From an uncultured Planctomycetaceae bacterium (GTDB taxonomy: Bacteria; Planctomycetota; Planctomycetia; Pirellulales; Lacipirellulaceae): DNA of 15,618 nucleotides. Shown piece by piece: positions 6,279-12,478 of the stretch. Position 1 is the first letter of the stretch; every line of letters starts with the position of its first letter. Below the pieces are notes generated by a model. That model was given only the letters and a program-made list of their open reading frames with translations, ran no database searches and was not told where the DNA came from. The DNA is taken from contig CALMBE010000417.1 of assembly GCA_937860165.1 (NCBI GenBank), forward strand, positions 1 through 15,618, written 5' to 3'. A program made the translations under genes and the position numbers.

Positions 6279-6473
6279 ATGTTGATTTTGACGAGGAAAA
6301 ACCGAGAAGCAGTCGTGATCGGCGAGAACAGCGGAATCGGTCAACTGCTCAAAGTCACGGTGCTGGAAGTTCATAGTGGCAGAGTCAAGCTGGGCTTCGA
6401 AGCTGACAGCGAATTGCCAATTCATCGCGCCGAGGTGTGGGAGCGTATCCAAGCGCAAAATCGGACAAGTTGA
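6279..6473 (+). CDS. csrA: Carbon storage regulator CsrA/RsmA-family RNA-binding protein
   Basis: Small RNA-binding dimer that binds GGA-containing leaders and changes translation or stability of the mRNA. The 64-residue protein opens with MLILTRK, containing L4 and R6 of the RNA-binding face, and has VTVLEVHSGRVKLGFEA for the central strands and IHRAEVWERIQ for the final strand and helix; R50 matches E. coli R44. Compared with E. coli CsrA it has about six extra residues in the loop after the second strand (NSGIGQL, about 17-23). No FliW partner or flagellar gene is nearby. It sits inside a stress array rather than in a motility locus, which suggests that it controls its neighbours. Start ATG has AAAGGA eight bases upstream. 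Confidence 0.93.
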   Translation: MLILTRKNREAVVIGENSGIGQLLKVTVLEVHSGRVKLGFEADSELPIHRAEVWERIQAQNRTS

Positions 6474-6504
6474 AAGAAACACATTCACAAAGGTGAGAGA
6501 TATT

Positions 6505-8139
6505 ATGAACGTTCCTAGAATTGCCAGAGCATACGCGATTACCACAATGGTAGTCTTGGGAGCTACCCTAGGGTTGAATTCCCGCAGCGTCGCGCAAACG
6601 CCAGCGCCCCCTGTTCAGGAAGGGGTGGAAGTGCTCACCCGTGGACCAGTACACGAGGCATTTGCAGAAACCATCACTTTCGATCCACAGCCGGGTATCG
6701 TAATTGCAGAAACTCCCCCGGACGCCATCGAAGAAGTTGCACCGGACCAACGGCCCGAGGGCACCAATGTGACCTGGATCCCTGGTTATTGGGGTTGGGA
6801 CGACGAACGGAGTGATTTCCTGTGGGTGAGCGGTATCTGGCGCGCCCTGCCGCCAGGTCGCCAATGGGTACCTGGTTATTGGGGCGAGTCCCCGCAAGGC
6901 TCTCAATGGATTTCGGGATACTGGGCCAATGCCGAGGCGAGCGAGGTCGACTTTTTGCCCGAGCCGCCGGCGACGGTCGAAGTTGGTCCCAATATAGCCG
7001 CTCCGTCCCCGGACCATATTTGGTTGCCGGGGAGTTGGGTTTGGCAGCAGAATCGTTACGGATGGCGTGCTGGATTTTGGTCGAAAGGTAATCAAGATTG
7101 GGATTGGGTGCCCGACCATTATATTTGGACCCCTCGCGGGTATATCTTCGTCGACGGCTACTACGACTACTCGGTGTCGCGTCGCGGTGTGGTGTTTGCC
7201 CCGGTCCGTTTTCTGAGAGCCCTCCGCAGTCAACGCGGTTTCTCCTACTCACCTTCGACGGTTATCAACCTGGGTGTATTTGCCAGGCATCTGTTCTTGC
7301 GACCAAGTTATGGCCATTACTACTTCGGAGATTACTACGGTTCTAACTACAAACGATCCGGGTATTCACCGTGGTTTTCGTTTCAATCAAGCCACCGTGG
7401 CTATGATCCGATCTTCGCCAACCAGCGTTGGAACAATCGGCACGACCTTGGGTGGGAGCAACGCGCGGCAGCCAACTTCCAGAACTACCGTGACAATGAG
7501 GGTCCTCGCCCCCCCCGCAACTGGGCTGCGCAAGCGGCGCTCGCCGAGTCCAGGGAGACACCACATCGAGGTAGTTTCTCGGTCGCCACACCTCTCGACG
7601 AACTGGCCCGAAGCAAAGAGGGTCAACAGCGATTCATACCTGTGGATCCCGCCGAGCATCAGCAATTTGTTCAGCGTAGACAAGAATACCGCAATTACCT
7701 CCAGAAACGACAACAACTGGAAGCCAATACGGCCCACGCTCCAGATGTAGTTTCCAGAAATGCCGTCGAACCCGTGAGGAGTACCTTCGGTAGATCGCCG
7801 TTTGTAGCTCAGCCCATCGATCAACTTAGCAAGGGAGCGCTGCCTCCTCGGCGACACGAAGTTCTCAAGCCGGACTTTCAAGTTCAACCTCAACCGAGAA
7901 GCCGAGCGGGTGCACCAGGATCGCGTTCGATCATTGGACCGAGCGGGGGGGGACAGATCCAAAATGGTTCGGTAGATCAGTTGCGACGTCAGACTTTGAA
8001 CCAAGGCAACCGCCAAGGTGAGTCTACCGGGCAGTTACGAGTCGAGGGTACGAATCGAGGCAACAACCACCAAGGCTCGTCCGACTCCCAACAGAGGGGT
8101 TCGTCCCAGTCTAAGAATAAAGGTAAATCGGATCACTGA
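6505..8139 (+). CDS. Secreted YXWGXW-repeat protein
   Basis: A 544-residue exported protein of unknown role. It has a signal peptide (about 1-31: basic start, hydrophobic AITTMVVLGATLGL, then SVAQ-TP as a likely cut site). Residues ~90-220 hold Trp/Tyr-rich repeats of the YXWGXW type: WIPGYWGW (91-98), WVSGIW, WVPGYWGE (121-128), WISGYW, WLPGSWVW (173-180), WRAGFW. A Tyr/Phe-rich middle part follows. From about 490 to the end it is rich in Gln, Arg, Ser, Asn and Gly and probably disordered, ending KNKGKSDH. Such proteins are common and abundant in planctomycetes and are assumed to be in the envelope. Start ATG at 6505 follows AAGGTGAGAG. It lies 31 bp after csrA, so the two may share a transcript. 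Confidence 0.88.
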   Translation: MNVPRIARAYAITTMVVLGATLGLNSRSVAQTPAPPVQEGVEVLTRGPVHEAFAETITFDPQPGIVIAETPPDAIEEVAPDQRPEGTNVTWIPGYWGWDDERSDFLWVSGIWRALPPGRQWVPGYWGESPQGSQWISGYWANAEASEVDFLPEPPATVEVGPNIAAPSPDHIWLPGSWVWQQNRYGWRAGFWSKGNQDWDWVPDHYIWTPRGYIFVDGYYDYSVSRRGVVFAPVRFLRALRSQRGFSYSPSTVINLGVFARHLFLRPSYGHYYFGDYYGSNYKRSGYSPWFSFQSSHRGYDPIFANQRWNNRHDLGWEQRAAANFQNYRDNEGPRPPRNWAAQAALAESRETPHRGSFSVATPLDELARSKEGQQRFIPVDPAEHQQFVQRRQEYRNYLQKRQQLEANTAHAPDVVSRNAVEPVRSTFGRSPFVAQPIDQLSKGALPPRRHEVLKPDFQVQPQPRSRAGAPGSRSIIGPSGGGQIQNGSVDQLRRQTLNQGNRQGESTGQLRVEGTNRGNNHQGSSDSQQRGSSQSKNKGKSDH

Positions 8140-8167
8140 ATCACGCAACAAAGGTGAGTCACGCTAA

Positions 8168-8329
8168 ATGAGGTCCGCACAGCGGATCGAATCGAATAAA
8201 GAAATCGAGGCAACGCTTGTCGGGTGGCCCGCGCAATATGGATACGGCAATCATAAGGGAGCAACGAGATTGTCGCGGGGTCATCCGCAGCGGAATTGGT
8301 TTCTGGTTTGCCAAGAGCGTAGAGAGTAA
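8168..8329 (+). CDS. Possible 53-residue small protein, doubtful
   Basis: The frame MRSAQRIESNKE...CQERRE is open with ATG at 8168 and TAA at 8327-8329. The sequence AAAGGTGAG about 10 bases upstream resembles that of the gene before it. The peptide is basic with scattered Trp and Tyr (GWPAQYGYGNH). It has no recognised domain and no membrane segment. It could equally be part of the 211-bp leader of the gene at 8351. Real status unclear. Confidence 0.25.
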   Translation: MRSAQRIESNKEIEATLVGWPAQYGYGNHKGATRLSRGHPQRNWFLVCQERRE

Positions 8330-8350
8330 CAATCACGAAAGAAGGATGTC

Positions 8351-8593
8351 ATGAGAAGAATATTAGTAGTGCTGGCGATACTGTTCGTCGCAGTAGGTTT
8401 CTACCAGGGCTGGTTCGCTTTCACGCAGCCAGCTCCCGAGGCGGGCAGCAGCAAGGTGAATATCAATCTTGCGACCGACCCGGACAAAATGAAACAAGAT
8501 GCCCAGGCGGTGAAGAACAAGGCTACCGAACTGACCGACGGGGTCACGGAAGACGACAGGGTGGACGGTCAGGCAAACGACTTTGTGAACTAG
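8351..8593 (+). CDS. Small membrane-anchored protein, unknown function
   Basis: An 80-residue protein that I cannot place in a named family. Residues 4-24 (ILVVLAILFVAVGFYQGWFAF) form a single membrane anchor or uncleaved signal. The rest is hydrophilic and acidic: a short strand-like part KVNINLATDP, a helix with QDAQAVKNKATEL, and an acidic tail ending NDFVN, predicted to lie outside the membrane. The leader carries AAGGATGT (8342-8349) directly before the ATG, which matches the 3' part of the CsrA consensus and also serves as ribosome binding site. It lies between the YXWGXW protein and DUF3309 in the stress array, so an envelope role is inferred only from company. Confidence 0.78.
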   Translation: MRRILVVLAILFVAVGFYQGWFAFTQPAPEAGSSKVNINLATDPDKMKQDAQAVKNKATELTDGVTEDDRVDGQANDFVN

Positions 8594-8607
8594 AAGTATT
8601 TCTAGAA

Positions 8608-8663
8608 AACGCAGAGCGAGGTTTATTATCACTAACACGAAGCCGAGGATCACGCTCCGCGTT
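8608..8663 (+). repeat. Inverted repeat in the DUF3309 leader
   Basis: AACGCAGAGCG (8608-8618) pairs with CGCTCCGCGTT (8653-8663) at 10 of 11 positions, enclosing a 34-nt loop. It lies between the stop at 8593 and the ribosome binding site GAAGGAG of DUF3309, so it may be a leader stem rather than a terminator (no T-run). Confidence 0.5.
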
Positions 8664-8690
8664 CCACACGTCTCTTGAAGGAGAACTGAC

Positions 8691-8852
8691 ATGATTTCCA
8701 TTTCCACAATTTTAATTGTGCTGCTGGTCCTGATGCTGCTAGGGGCGCTGCCCACCTGGGGCCACAGTAAGAACTGGGGCTACGGACCAAGTGGCGGGTT
8801 GGGTTTAATTGTGACCGTCCTGGTCATCCTGCTGCTCATGGGGCGTTTATAG
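8691..8852 (+). CDS. DUF3309 family small membrane protein
   Basis: A 53-residue protein too short for usual gene-calling limits but clearly of the DUF3309 family: MISISTILIVLLVLMLLGALPTW, then the conserved short link with HSKNWGYGPSGG, then a second membrane segment LGLIVTVLVILLLMG. So it has two membrane helices joined by an aromatic and glycine-rich turn. A strong GAAGGAG lies 7-8 bases before the ATG. The family occurs widely next to CsbD, GlsB/YeaQ and DUF883-like genes in stress clusters, as it does here; no biochemical role is known to me. Confidence 0.9.
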   Translation: MISISTILIVLLVLMLLGALPTWGHSKNWGYGPSGGLGLIVTVLVILLLMGRL

Positions 8853-8953
8853 CAGCCCAGTTGATCTAGGTAGTGCTTGAAGTATTGATGAAGACAGGCA
8901 CGCTTCGCCGTGAAGTTGCCTTATCGAAGAAATTCCAAAGAAGGAGTTGAACC

Positions 8954-9133
8954 ATGAAACATTTTATTGCCTCGGTGCTCGTCCTCAGCCTGCTGTCAAT
9001 CGGCATGATTGGATGCGCTAAGGAGTCGACCGAAAAGAAGGAAACGAAAATCACAACTCCCGGTGGGACGAACATCTCCATCGAGAGAGAGACCAAGAAG
9101 ACCGGCGAGGATCTACCGGAAGAGACTCCCTGA
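8954..9133 (+). CDS. Small predicted lipoprotein
   Basis: A 59-residue protein. The N-terminus is a lipoprotein signal: basic MKH, hydrophobic FIASVLVLSLLSIG, then MIGC as lipobox with Cys21 as the lipid-attached residue. The mature part of 39 residues is highly charged (KESTEKKETKITTPGGTNISIERETKK) with no recognised domain. AAGGAG precedes the ATG by 9 bases. The leader contains a small hairpin CACG/CGTG near 8899-8912. It belongs to the envelope stress array by position. Similar tiny lipoproteins are frequent in planctomycetes, but I cannot name a function. Confidence 0.82.
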   Translation: MKHFIASVLVLSLLSIGMIGCAKESTEKKETKITTPGGTNISIERETKKTGEDLPEETP

Positions 9134-9259
9134 GATGTCGTGTCAGGGAGTTAGGGAAAACTGCCAAAGTCAACTGCTTGGAAGAGCAAACGATGTGTGT
9201 TCTGCAAGCTGTAACATCATTCACAATCGAAGTGTTTTAACTTTTAAGGAGACATAGCC

Positions 9260-9463
9260 ATGAACTGGGATCAAATTGAAGGCAATTGGAAGCAAATGAC
9301 CGGTAAAGTCAAAGAAAAGTGGGGCAAGCTCACAGACGACGATCTAACCACGATCGCCGGCAAACGCGAGCAGTTCGCTGGAATCCTGCAAGAACGATAC
9401 GGTTATGCGAAGGACCAGACAGAAAAAGCAATCGACGACTTTGCCCGCGAATTGAAGCTGTAA
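9260..9463 (+). CDS. CsbD family stress protein
   Basis: A 67-residue hydrophilic protein of the CsbD family, general-stress proteins first described under SigB control in Bacillus; the molecular role is unknown. The whole domain is present: MNWDQIEGNWKQMTGKVKEKWGKL (1-24), then DDDLTTIAGKREQFAGILQERYGYAKDQTEKAIDDF. It is typical length, cytoplasmic and helical. AAGGAG stands 10 bases before the ATG. A small ACGGT/ACCGT stem follows the stop. It is preceded by a 126-nt leader without an obvious terminator. It is a marker gene for reading this array as a stress island. Confidence 0.95.
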   Translation: MNWDQIEGNWKQMTGKVKEKWGKLTDDDLTTIAGKREQFAGILQERYGYAKDQTEKAIDDFARELKL

Positions 9464-9656
9464 ACGGTTTAGACCGTGACCAGGGATTCTCCACGGGAAC
9501 CAAGCCAAGCAGGCCGCGCAAGCCAAAGTGGCAAACGTTTCGCTTGGTTTTCTGGAGTGCGGACAACATGGTCCTTGCGTAAGTCAAATGCGAAAGAGTG
9601 AACGCCGCCTAGAAACGGCGACTCAGAGATTTCTAAGTTGAAAGAGGAGTATCCCC

Positions 9657-9944
9657 ATGAGTTTCGAGAGCATAGTTAGTTGGATTGTCTGCGGTCTGGT
9701 GGTAGGGATCTCCGCGCGGTTTCTCGTTCCAGGGCGGCAGGCCATGAGCCTCCCGATGACGACATTGTTAGGCATCGTCGGTGCCCTCGTGGGCGGGTTT
9801 CTGTATTCCCTCTTTCGGGGCGTTTCGGCAGAGCCATTTTCTTTAGCCAGTCACAACTGGTACGGATGGGTCGTTGCGATTCTGGGAGCAATGTTAGTGG
9901 TGTGGATTTATCCACTCCTCTATCCCAGGAAATGGTGGAATTGA
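9657..9944 (+). CDS. GlsB/YeaQ/YmgE family stress-response membrane protein
   Basis: A 95-residue small integral membrane protein of the transglycosylase-associated (GlsB/YeaQ) family. There are three membrane segments: IVSWIVCGLVVGISARFLV (about 6-24) with the family GLVVG-R pattern, MTTLLGIVGALVGGFLYSLF (34-53) with the glycine-rich helix, and WVVAILGAMLVVWIYPLL (71-88). The family is induced by osmotic, acid and stationary-phase stress in enteric bacteria. AGAGGAG lies upstream of the ATG. The 193-nt leader contains CGCCG/CGGCG near 9602-9619 and an AACCAAGC/GCTTGGTT inverted repeat (about 9499-9549) followed by TTTTC, perhaps a weak terminator of csbD. Confidence 0.92.
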   Translation: MSFESIVSWIVCGLVVGISARFLVPGRQAMSLPMTTLLGIVGALVGGFLYSLFRGVSAEPFSLASHNWYGWVVAILGAMLVVWIYPLLYPRKWWN

Positions 9945-10050
9945 ATCGTCGAATTGCACAGCGTGCCGAATGTTTCAAAGTACGTTCGCAGACGCGATTT
10001 TGGTAGCACATGAAAACGGACACGCTAACGCTTCGTACGCGAAGAGGTGA

Positions 10051-10088
10051 GTGCTCGAAGGGAGCACGTTGCCTCCGTCGGCAGGTCC
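10051..10088 (+). promoter_or_regulatory. Leader element A (double hairpin upstream of the YqjD-like gene)
   Basis: First hairpin: GTGCTC (10051-10056), loop GAAGG, GAGCAC (10062-10067). Second: TGCC (10070-10073), loop TCCGTC, GGCA (10080-10083), followed by GGTCC. Positions 10064-10088 match 11676-11700 at 23 of 25 bases. It lies 29 nt before the ATG at 10118, whose ribosome binding site is AAAGGAT. Confidence 0.6.
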
Positions 10089-10117
10089 AAACACATTTTA
10101 TTCAAAGGATTTTTGTC

Positions 10118-10576
10118 ATGTCAAATTCAACAATAATTTCAAACTCCGAAAAGCAGGAATGGGTTCAAGCGGCAGACAAGGCCAAAGAGGCTGCTGCTTC
10201 CGTAAGCGAAATGGCCAGTCACGCTGCCTCAGCAGTCGGTGCGATGGCGAGTCAAGCAGCTTATGATGTCGGGGCCATGGCGAGCCAGGCGGCTAGCGAT
10301 GTTGGCAAGAAAGCTGACGGCTTGACGGCTAGCGCGGGGGTCGGCATTCAGGGTCTGGGTGACCGGCTCAGCGAGAATGGTCCGCAAACGGGAATGTTGG
10401 GGAGTGCTTCCCACGCGGTCGCTAAAACCGTCAAAGACAGCGGCGAATATCTGGAAGGTGCCAAGCTCAGCGGGATGTCCAAAGACGTTGCGCAATTGAT
10501 TCGACAAAATCCCATCCCCGCCGTTCTCATCGCGGTCGGCTTGGGCTGGTTCGTAGCTAGCAAAATAAAGAAATAA
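10118..10576 (+). CDS. YqjD/DUF883-like protein with LEA-like 11-residue repeats
   Basis: A 152-residue protein. The first half is an Ala-rich amphipathic helix with near-perfect 11-residue repeats (MASHAASAVGA, MASQAAYDVGA, MASQAASDVGK; about 32-64), a period typical of LEA-type desiccation proteins. The C-terminus is a membrane anchor, NPIPAVLIAVGLGWFVASKIKK (about 131-152), with the glycine-spaced helix and basic end known from YqjD/ElaB proteins, which sit in the inner membrane and bind ribosomes. The match to DUF883 is by layout more than by identity. It ends 3 bp before the holin-family gene and resembles the E. coli yqjD-yqjE arrangement. ATG at 10118 is preceded by AAAGGAT. The function is probably envelope protection in stress, by inference. 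Confidence 0.75.
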   Translation: MSNSTIISNSEKQEWVQAADKAKEAAASVSEMASHAASAVGAMASQAAYDVGAMASQAASDVGKKADGLTASAGVGIQGLGDRLSENGPQTGMLGSASHAVAKTVKDSGEYLEGAKLSGMSKDVAQLIRQNPIPAVLIAVGLGWFVASKIKK

Positions 10577-10579
10577 TCT

Positions 10580-10969
10580 ATGAGCACTGACATCAAAGTC
10601 CCCTCTGAGCAAACCACCTCAGCGCTGGTGAGTGACCTCTTCGACGATTTCAAACACCTCGTCGAACTGCAATTCCAGTTGACGCGGCGCGAGATCAAAG
10701 TGGAACTTCGGAAGCGTGCGTCGGCTGCGGTGGTATGTGCTCTCGGTGTGGGAATGCTGTTCCTCGCCGCTATCGTGGGCTGTCTGACTGTGGTTCATCT
10801 GCTGCACTGGGTGGCATTGCCCCCCAGGGCTGATCTGGCGTGGCTGCCACTGTGGGCGAGCTACGCCGTGGTGACGGCAGTGATCGCCGTGAGTGGTGGG
10901 ATCCTGGCTCTTGTTGGTCGAGTCAGATTTAGATCAATAACTTCGTACCAACGTGTGACCACCGAGTGA
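10580..10969 (+). CDS. Phage holin family protein (DUF1469 / YqjE-like)
   Basis: A 129-residue integral membrane protein of the DUF1469 or holin superfamily III group, including YqjE. It has an N-terminal amphipathic part LVSDLFDDFKHLVELQFQLTRREIKVELRKRA (about 13-44), typical of the family, then membrane segments at ~47-73 (AVVCALGVGMLFLAAIVGCLT) and ~88-113 (WASYAVVTAVIAVSGGILALVG). Despite the name it is not a lysis protein in this setting; there are no phage genes around. The gene begins 3 bp after the YqjD-like stop with a poor ribosome binding site, which suggests translational coupling, and its end lies 17 bp before the next ATG. This is the middle of a three-gene operon. Confidence 0.85.
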   Translation: MSTDIKVPSEQTTSALVSDLFDDFKHLVELQFQLTRREIKVELRKRASAAVVCALGVGMLFLAAIVGCLTVVHLLHWVALPPRADLAWLPLWASYAVVTAVIAVSGGILALVGRVRFRSITSYQRVTTE

Positions 10970-10986
10970 GTGCAGGAGAATGTCCG

Positions 10987-11601
10987 ATGGACGACAGCCT
11001 CGAAATAATTAGGCGACAGATGGCAGAGACCAAGATGCAAATCGCAGACAAGTTGGAGTTATTGAAACTTCAAGTCTCTGAAACCGTACAGTCGACTGGC
11101 ACGGCCGTGAATGCCACCGTAGTGACCGTTCAAGACGCGGTGCAATCCGTAGTGAACGCCTTTGATGTGCGACGTCATATTGACCGACATCCCTGGTTGC
11201 TCGTGGGCGGGTCGGTCGCTTTGGGTTGTTTGGCGGTAGAGGTTTTGGGTGGTTCGGCAAAGAAGAGCCCGACAAGACAAGGGACACTTCCTCCCCCGAA
11301 TCTAGCCGTGAACGGAGCAGTTCAGAAAATTCGAGAACCGGCCGTCGAGTCCGTGGCTTCCGTGGCGTCGGCAGCCAGCTTTGACGCGGGTTACAAGAGC
11401 TCGACCTGGAATCAGCTGAGCAGTGCGGCGATTGTCGCGCTCACAGGAATGATGCAGGATGTCGCGTCTCGTGCGGTTCCCGAATTATTGGACTACCTCA
11501 ACCGCAGTCGCAGCTCGGCGAGTGCTGAGGAAGCTGCGAGTTCGCAGACCTTCAGACCGCCAGTACACACCGAGAATCATTCTGAATCAGCGCAAGAATA
11601 A
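10987..11601 (+). CDS. DUF3618-like membrane-associated protein
   Basis: A 204-residue protein. The N-terminus DDSLEIIRRQMAETKMQIADKLELLKLQV is the DUF3618-type helix (rule: E-I-R-x-x-M-x-E-T-x-x-x-I-x-x-K-L). It continues as a helical stretch with VNATVVTVQDAVQSVVNAF, then DVRRHIDRHPWLLVGGSVALGCLAVEVLGG (about 67-97), a membrane helix led by the His-Pro-Trp motif often seen in such proteins. The C-terminal half is Ser and Ala-rich with a further hydrophobic patch (SSAAIVALTGMM). ATG at 10987 is chosen because AGGAG lies 8 bases before it; an in-frame GTG at 10966 would overlap the previous stop. It forms the third gene of a YqjD-YqjE-like trio that probably acts at the inner membrane. Confidence 0.8.
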   Translation: MDDSLEIIRRQMAETKMQIADKLELLKLQVSETVQSTGTAVNATVVTVQDAVQSVVNAFDVRRHIDRHPWLLVGGSVALGCLAVEVLGGSAKKSPTRQGTLPPPNLAVNGAVQKIREPAVESVASVASAASFDAGYKSSTWNQLSSAAIVALTGMMQDVASRAVPELLDYLNRSRSSASAEEAASSQTFRPPVHTENHSESAQE

Positions 11602-11675
11602 TGCGAATCACACAGTGTTTGTCAACTCGGACCCAATGACACTTCCGACACGAAAGTGGATGGGGGAAGACGGGC

Positions 11676-11700
11676 GCATGTTGCCTCCGTTGGCAGGTCC
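11676..11700 (+). promoter_or_regulatory. Leader element B (copy of element A)
   Basis: TGCC (11682-11685), loop TCCGTT, GGCA (11692-11695), then GGTCC. The two differences from element A are a C/T in the flank and a C/T in the loop, so the 4-bp stem is kept. It lies 27 nt before the ATG at 11728. The preceding GAAG is also shared. Confidence 0.6.
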
Positions 11701-11727
11701 GAGCAACTTGTTAGAAATGGATTTATT

Positions 11728-12018
11728 ATGTTAGCAGAAGACAAGAAAGTAGCCCCCGGGGCTTCTTCAAAGTTTTTCGAAGGAACCGTTGTGAGCATGA
11801 CTGCCGACAAGCTAGTCATGTTGAATACGCAAGGGAGAGAATACTCCCACTCCTTGGCGAAGGAAGCCAAGCTTACTTGTGATGGAACAGTCTGCGAAGC
11901 GGAAGCTATAAAGTCCGGAAGTAAAGTTCGTGTGAAAACGAACAAGAACGACCGAAACATCGCAACCAGTATCGATAGTCTCGACAAGGATAAAGAGTTT
12001 GCTGAGTGCTGCAGTTAG
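11728..12018 (+). CDS. Single-domain protein of the duplicated 70-residue family (DUF5666-like)
   Basis: A 96-residue protein without signal peptide. From residue ~16 it holds one copy of the domain found twice in the protein at 12479: FEGTVVSMTADKLVMLNTQG, then REYSHSLAKEAKLTCDG, TVCEAEAIKSGSKVRVKT, and IATSIDSLDKDKEF. The pattern (G-V-x-x-hydrophobic, LVM, SHS, T-x-DG-x-x-C, L-x-x-G-x-x-V-R-V) looks like a small beta-barrel of the DUF5666 kind, but that link is only by pattern. The last residues ECCS add two cysteines. The ribosome binding site is weak (ATGGAT). Leader element B lies upstream. Lack of a signal suggests a cytoplasmic counterpart to the exported two-domain protein. Confidence 0.72.
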   Translation: MLAEDKKVAPGASSKFFEGTVVSMTADKLVMLNTQGREYSHSLAKEAKLTCDGTVCEAEAIKSGSKVRVKTNKNDRNIATSIDSLDKDKEFAECCS

Positions 12019-12095
12019 TAACGTCAGTCGTCCCTTGACTGCGTGGCTGAAGCGCGAGCACGATAGGTTGGCAATAATTTTGAAGGAGTCGAGAA

Positions 12096-12227
12096 ATGGA
12101 AATGCTCATACTTTCCGCGCCTTTGTTCGCGGCGGCCGCTGGTTATTCTCTGGTATATCTGCTTGCGGGAGGCGGCTTTGTAGGTGCGCTGGTGATCTTC
12201 GTAATTGCGAAGATGTTCGGTCAGTAG
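12096..12227 (+). CDS. 43-residue membrane peptide, unknown function
   Basis: A small gene with a strong ribosome binding site (GAAGGAG, 8 bases before the ATG). The peptide is almost wholly hydrophobic: MEMLILSAPLFAAAAGYSLV, then YLLAGGGFVGALVIFVIAKM, ending FGQ. It can form one long or two short membrane helices with a GGG turn. It lies between the single-domain and two-domain proteins of the same family, 77 bp after the first. No family is recognised. Its good translation signal and membrane-like composition make it a likely real gene. Confidence 0.65.
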   Translation: MEMLILSAPLFAAAAGYSLVYLLAGGGFVGALVIFVIAKMFGQ

Positions 12228-12431
12228 AGTCATTGACCAAGATTTGACTCAACGACAGATTGTCACACTCTACCAGTGACACTCAGAGGACCGTCAGACA
12301 GGGCGATTTCTCGCGTCGCCGTTGTTGCCTGCATGCCAAACGCATCGCCCCCTCGATCGAAGTGGCGATCCGACGGCATAAGGCCGAGTAACTGAAGAAT
12401 TACTGGCTTGAAATAGCCTGTGAAGAACGGA

Positions 12432-12454
12432 GGCATGTTGCCTTCGTTTATGCC
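12432..12454 (+). promoter_or_regulatory. Leader element C (diverged copy, hairpin)
   Basis: GGCAT (12432-12436), loop of 13, ATGCC (12450-12454). The first 16 bases from GCATGTTGCC (12433) match element B at 15 of 16, then it diverges while still forming a stem with different bases. It lies 24 nt before the ATG at 12479 and is preceded by GAAGAACGGA, similar to the bases before element B. Confidence 0.5.
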
Positions 12455-12478
12455 CCGAGGTTTTACTAGGAGACAATG

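Noticed and set aside
6568-7252. Two overlapping minus-strand frames of about 190-220 codons
   Set aside because: Both overlap the Trp-rich repeats of the plus-strand gene, whose TGG and TAT codons create few stops in reverse; no domain seen.
7387-8016. 209-codon minus-strand frame
   Set aside because: Antisense to the YXWGXW-repeat protein; no ribosome binding site or family likeness.
8866-9096. 76-codon minus-strand frame
   Set aside because: Antisense to the small lipoprotein, which has a proper ribosome binding site and signal sequence.
10580-10969. Prophage lysis module suggested by the holin-family label
   Set aside because: No endolysin, integrase or structural phage gene is near, and the YqjD/YqjE-like context explains it.
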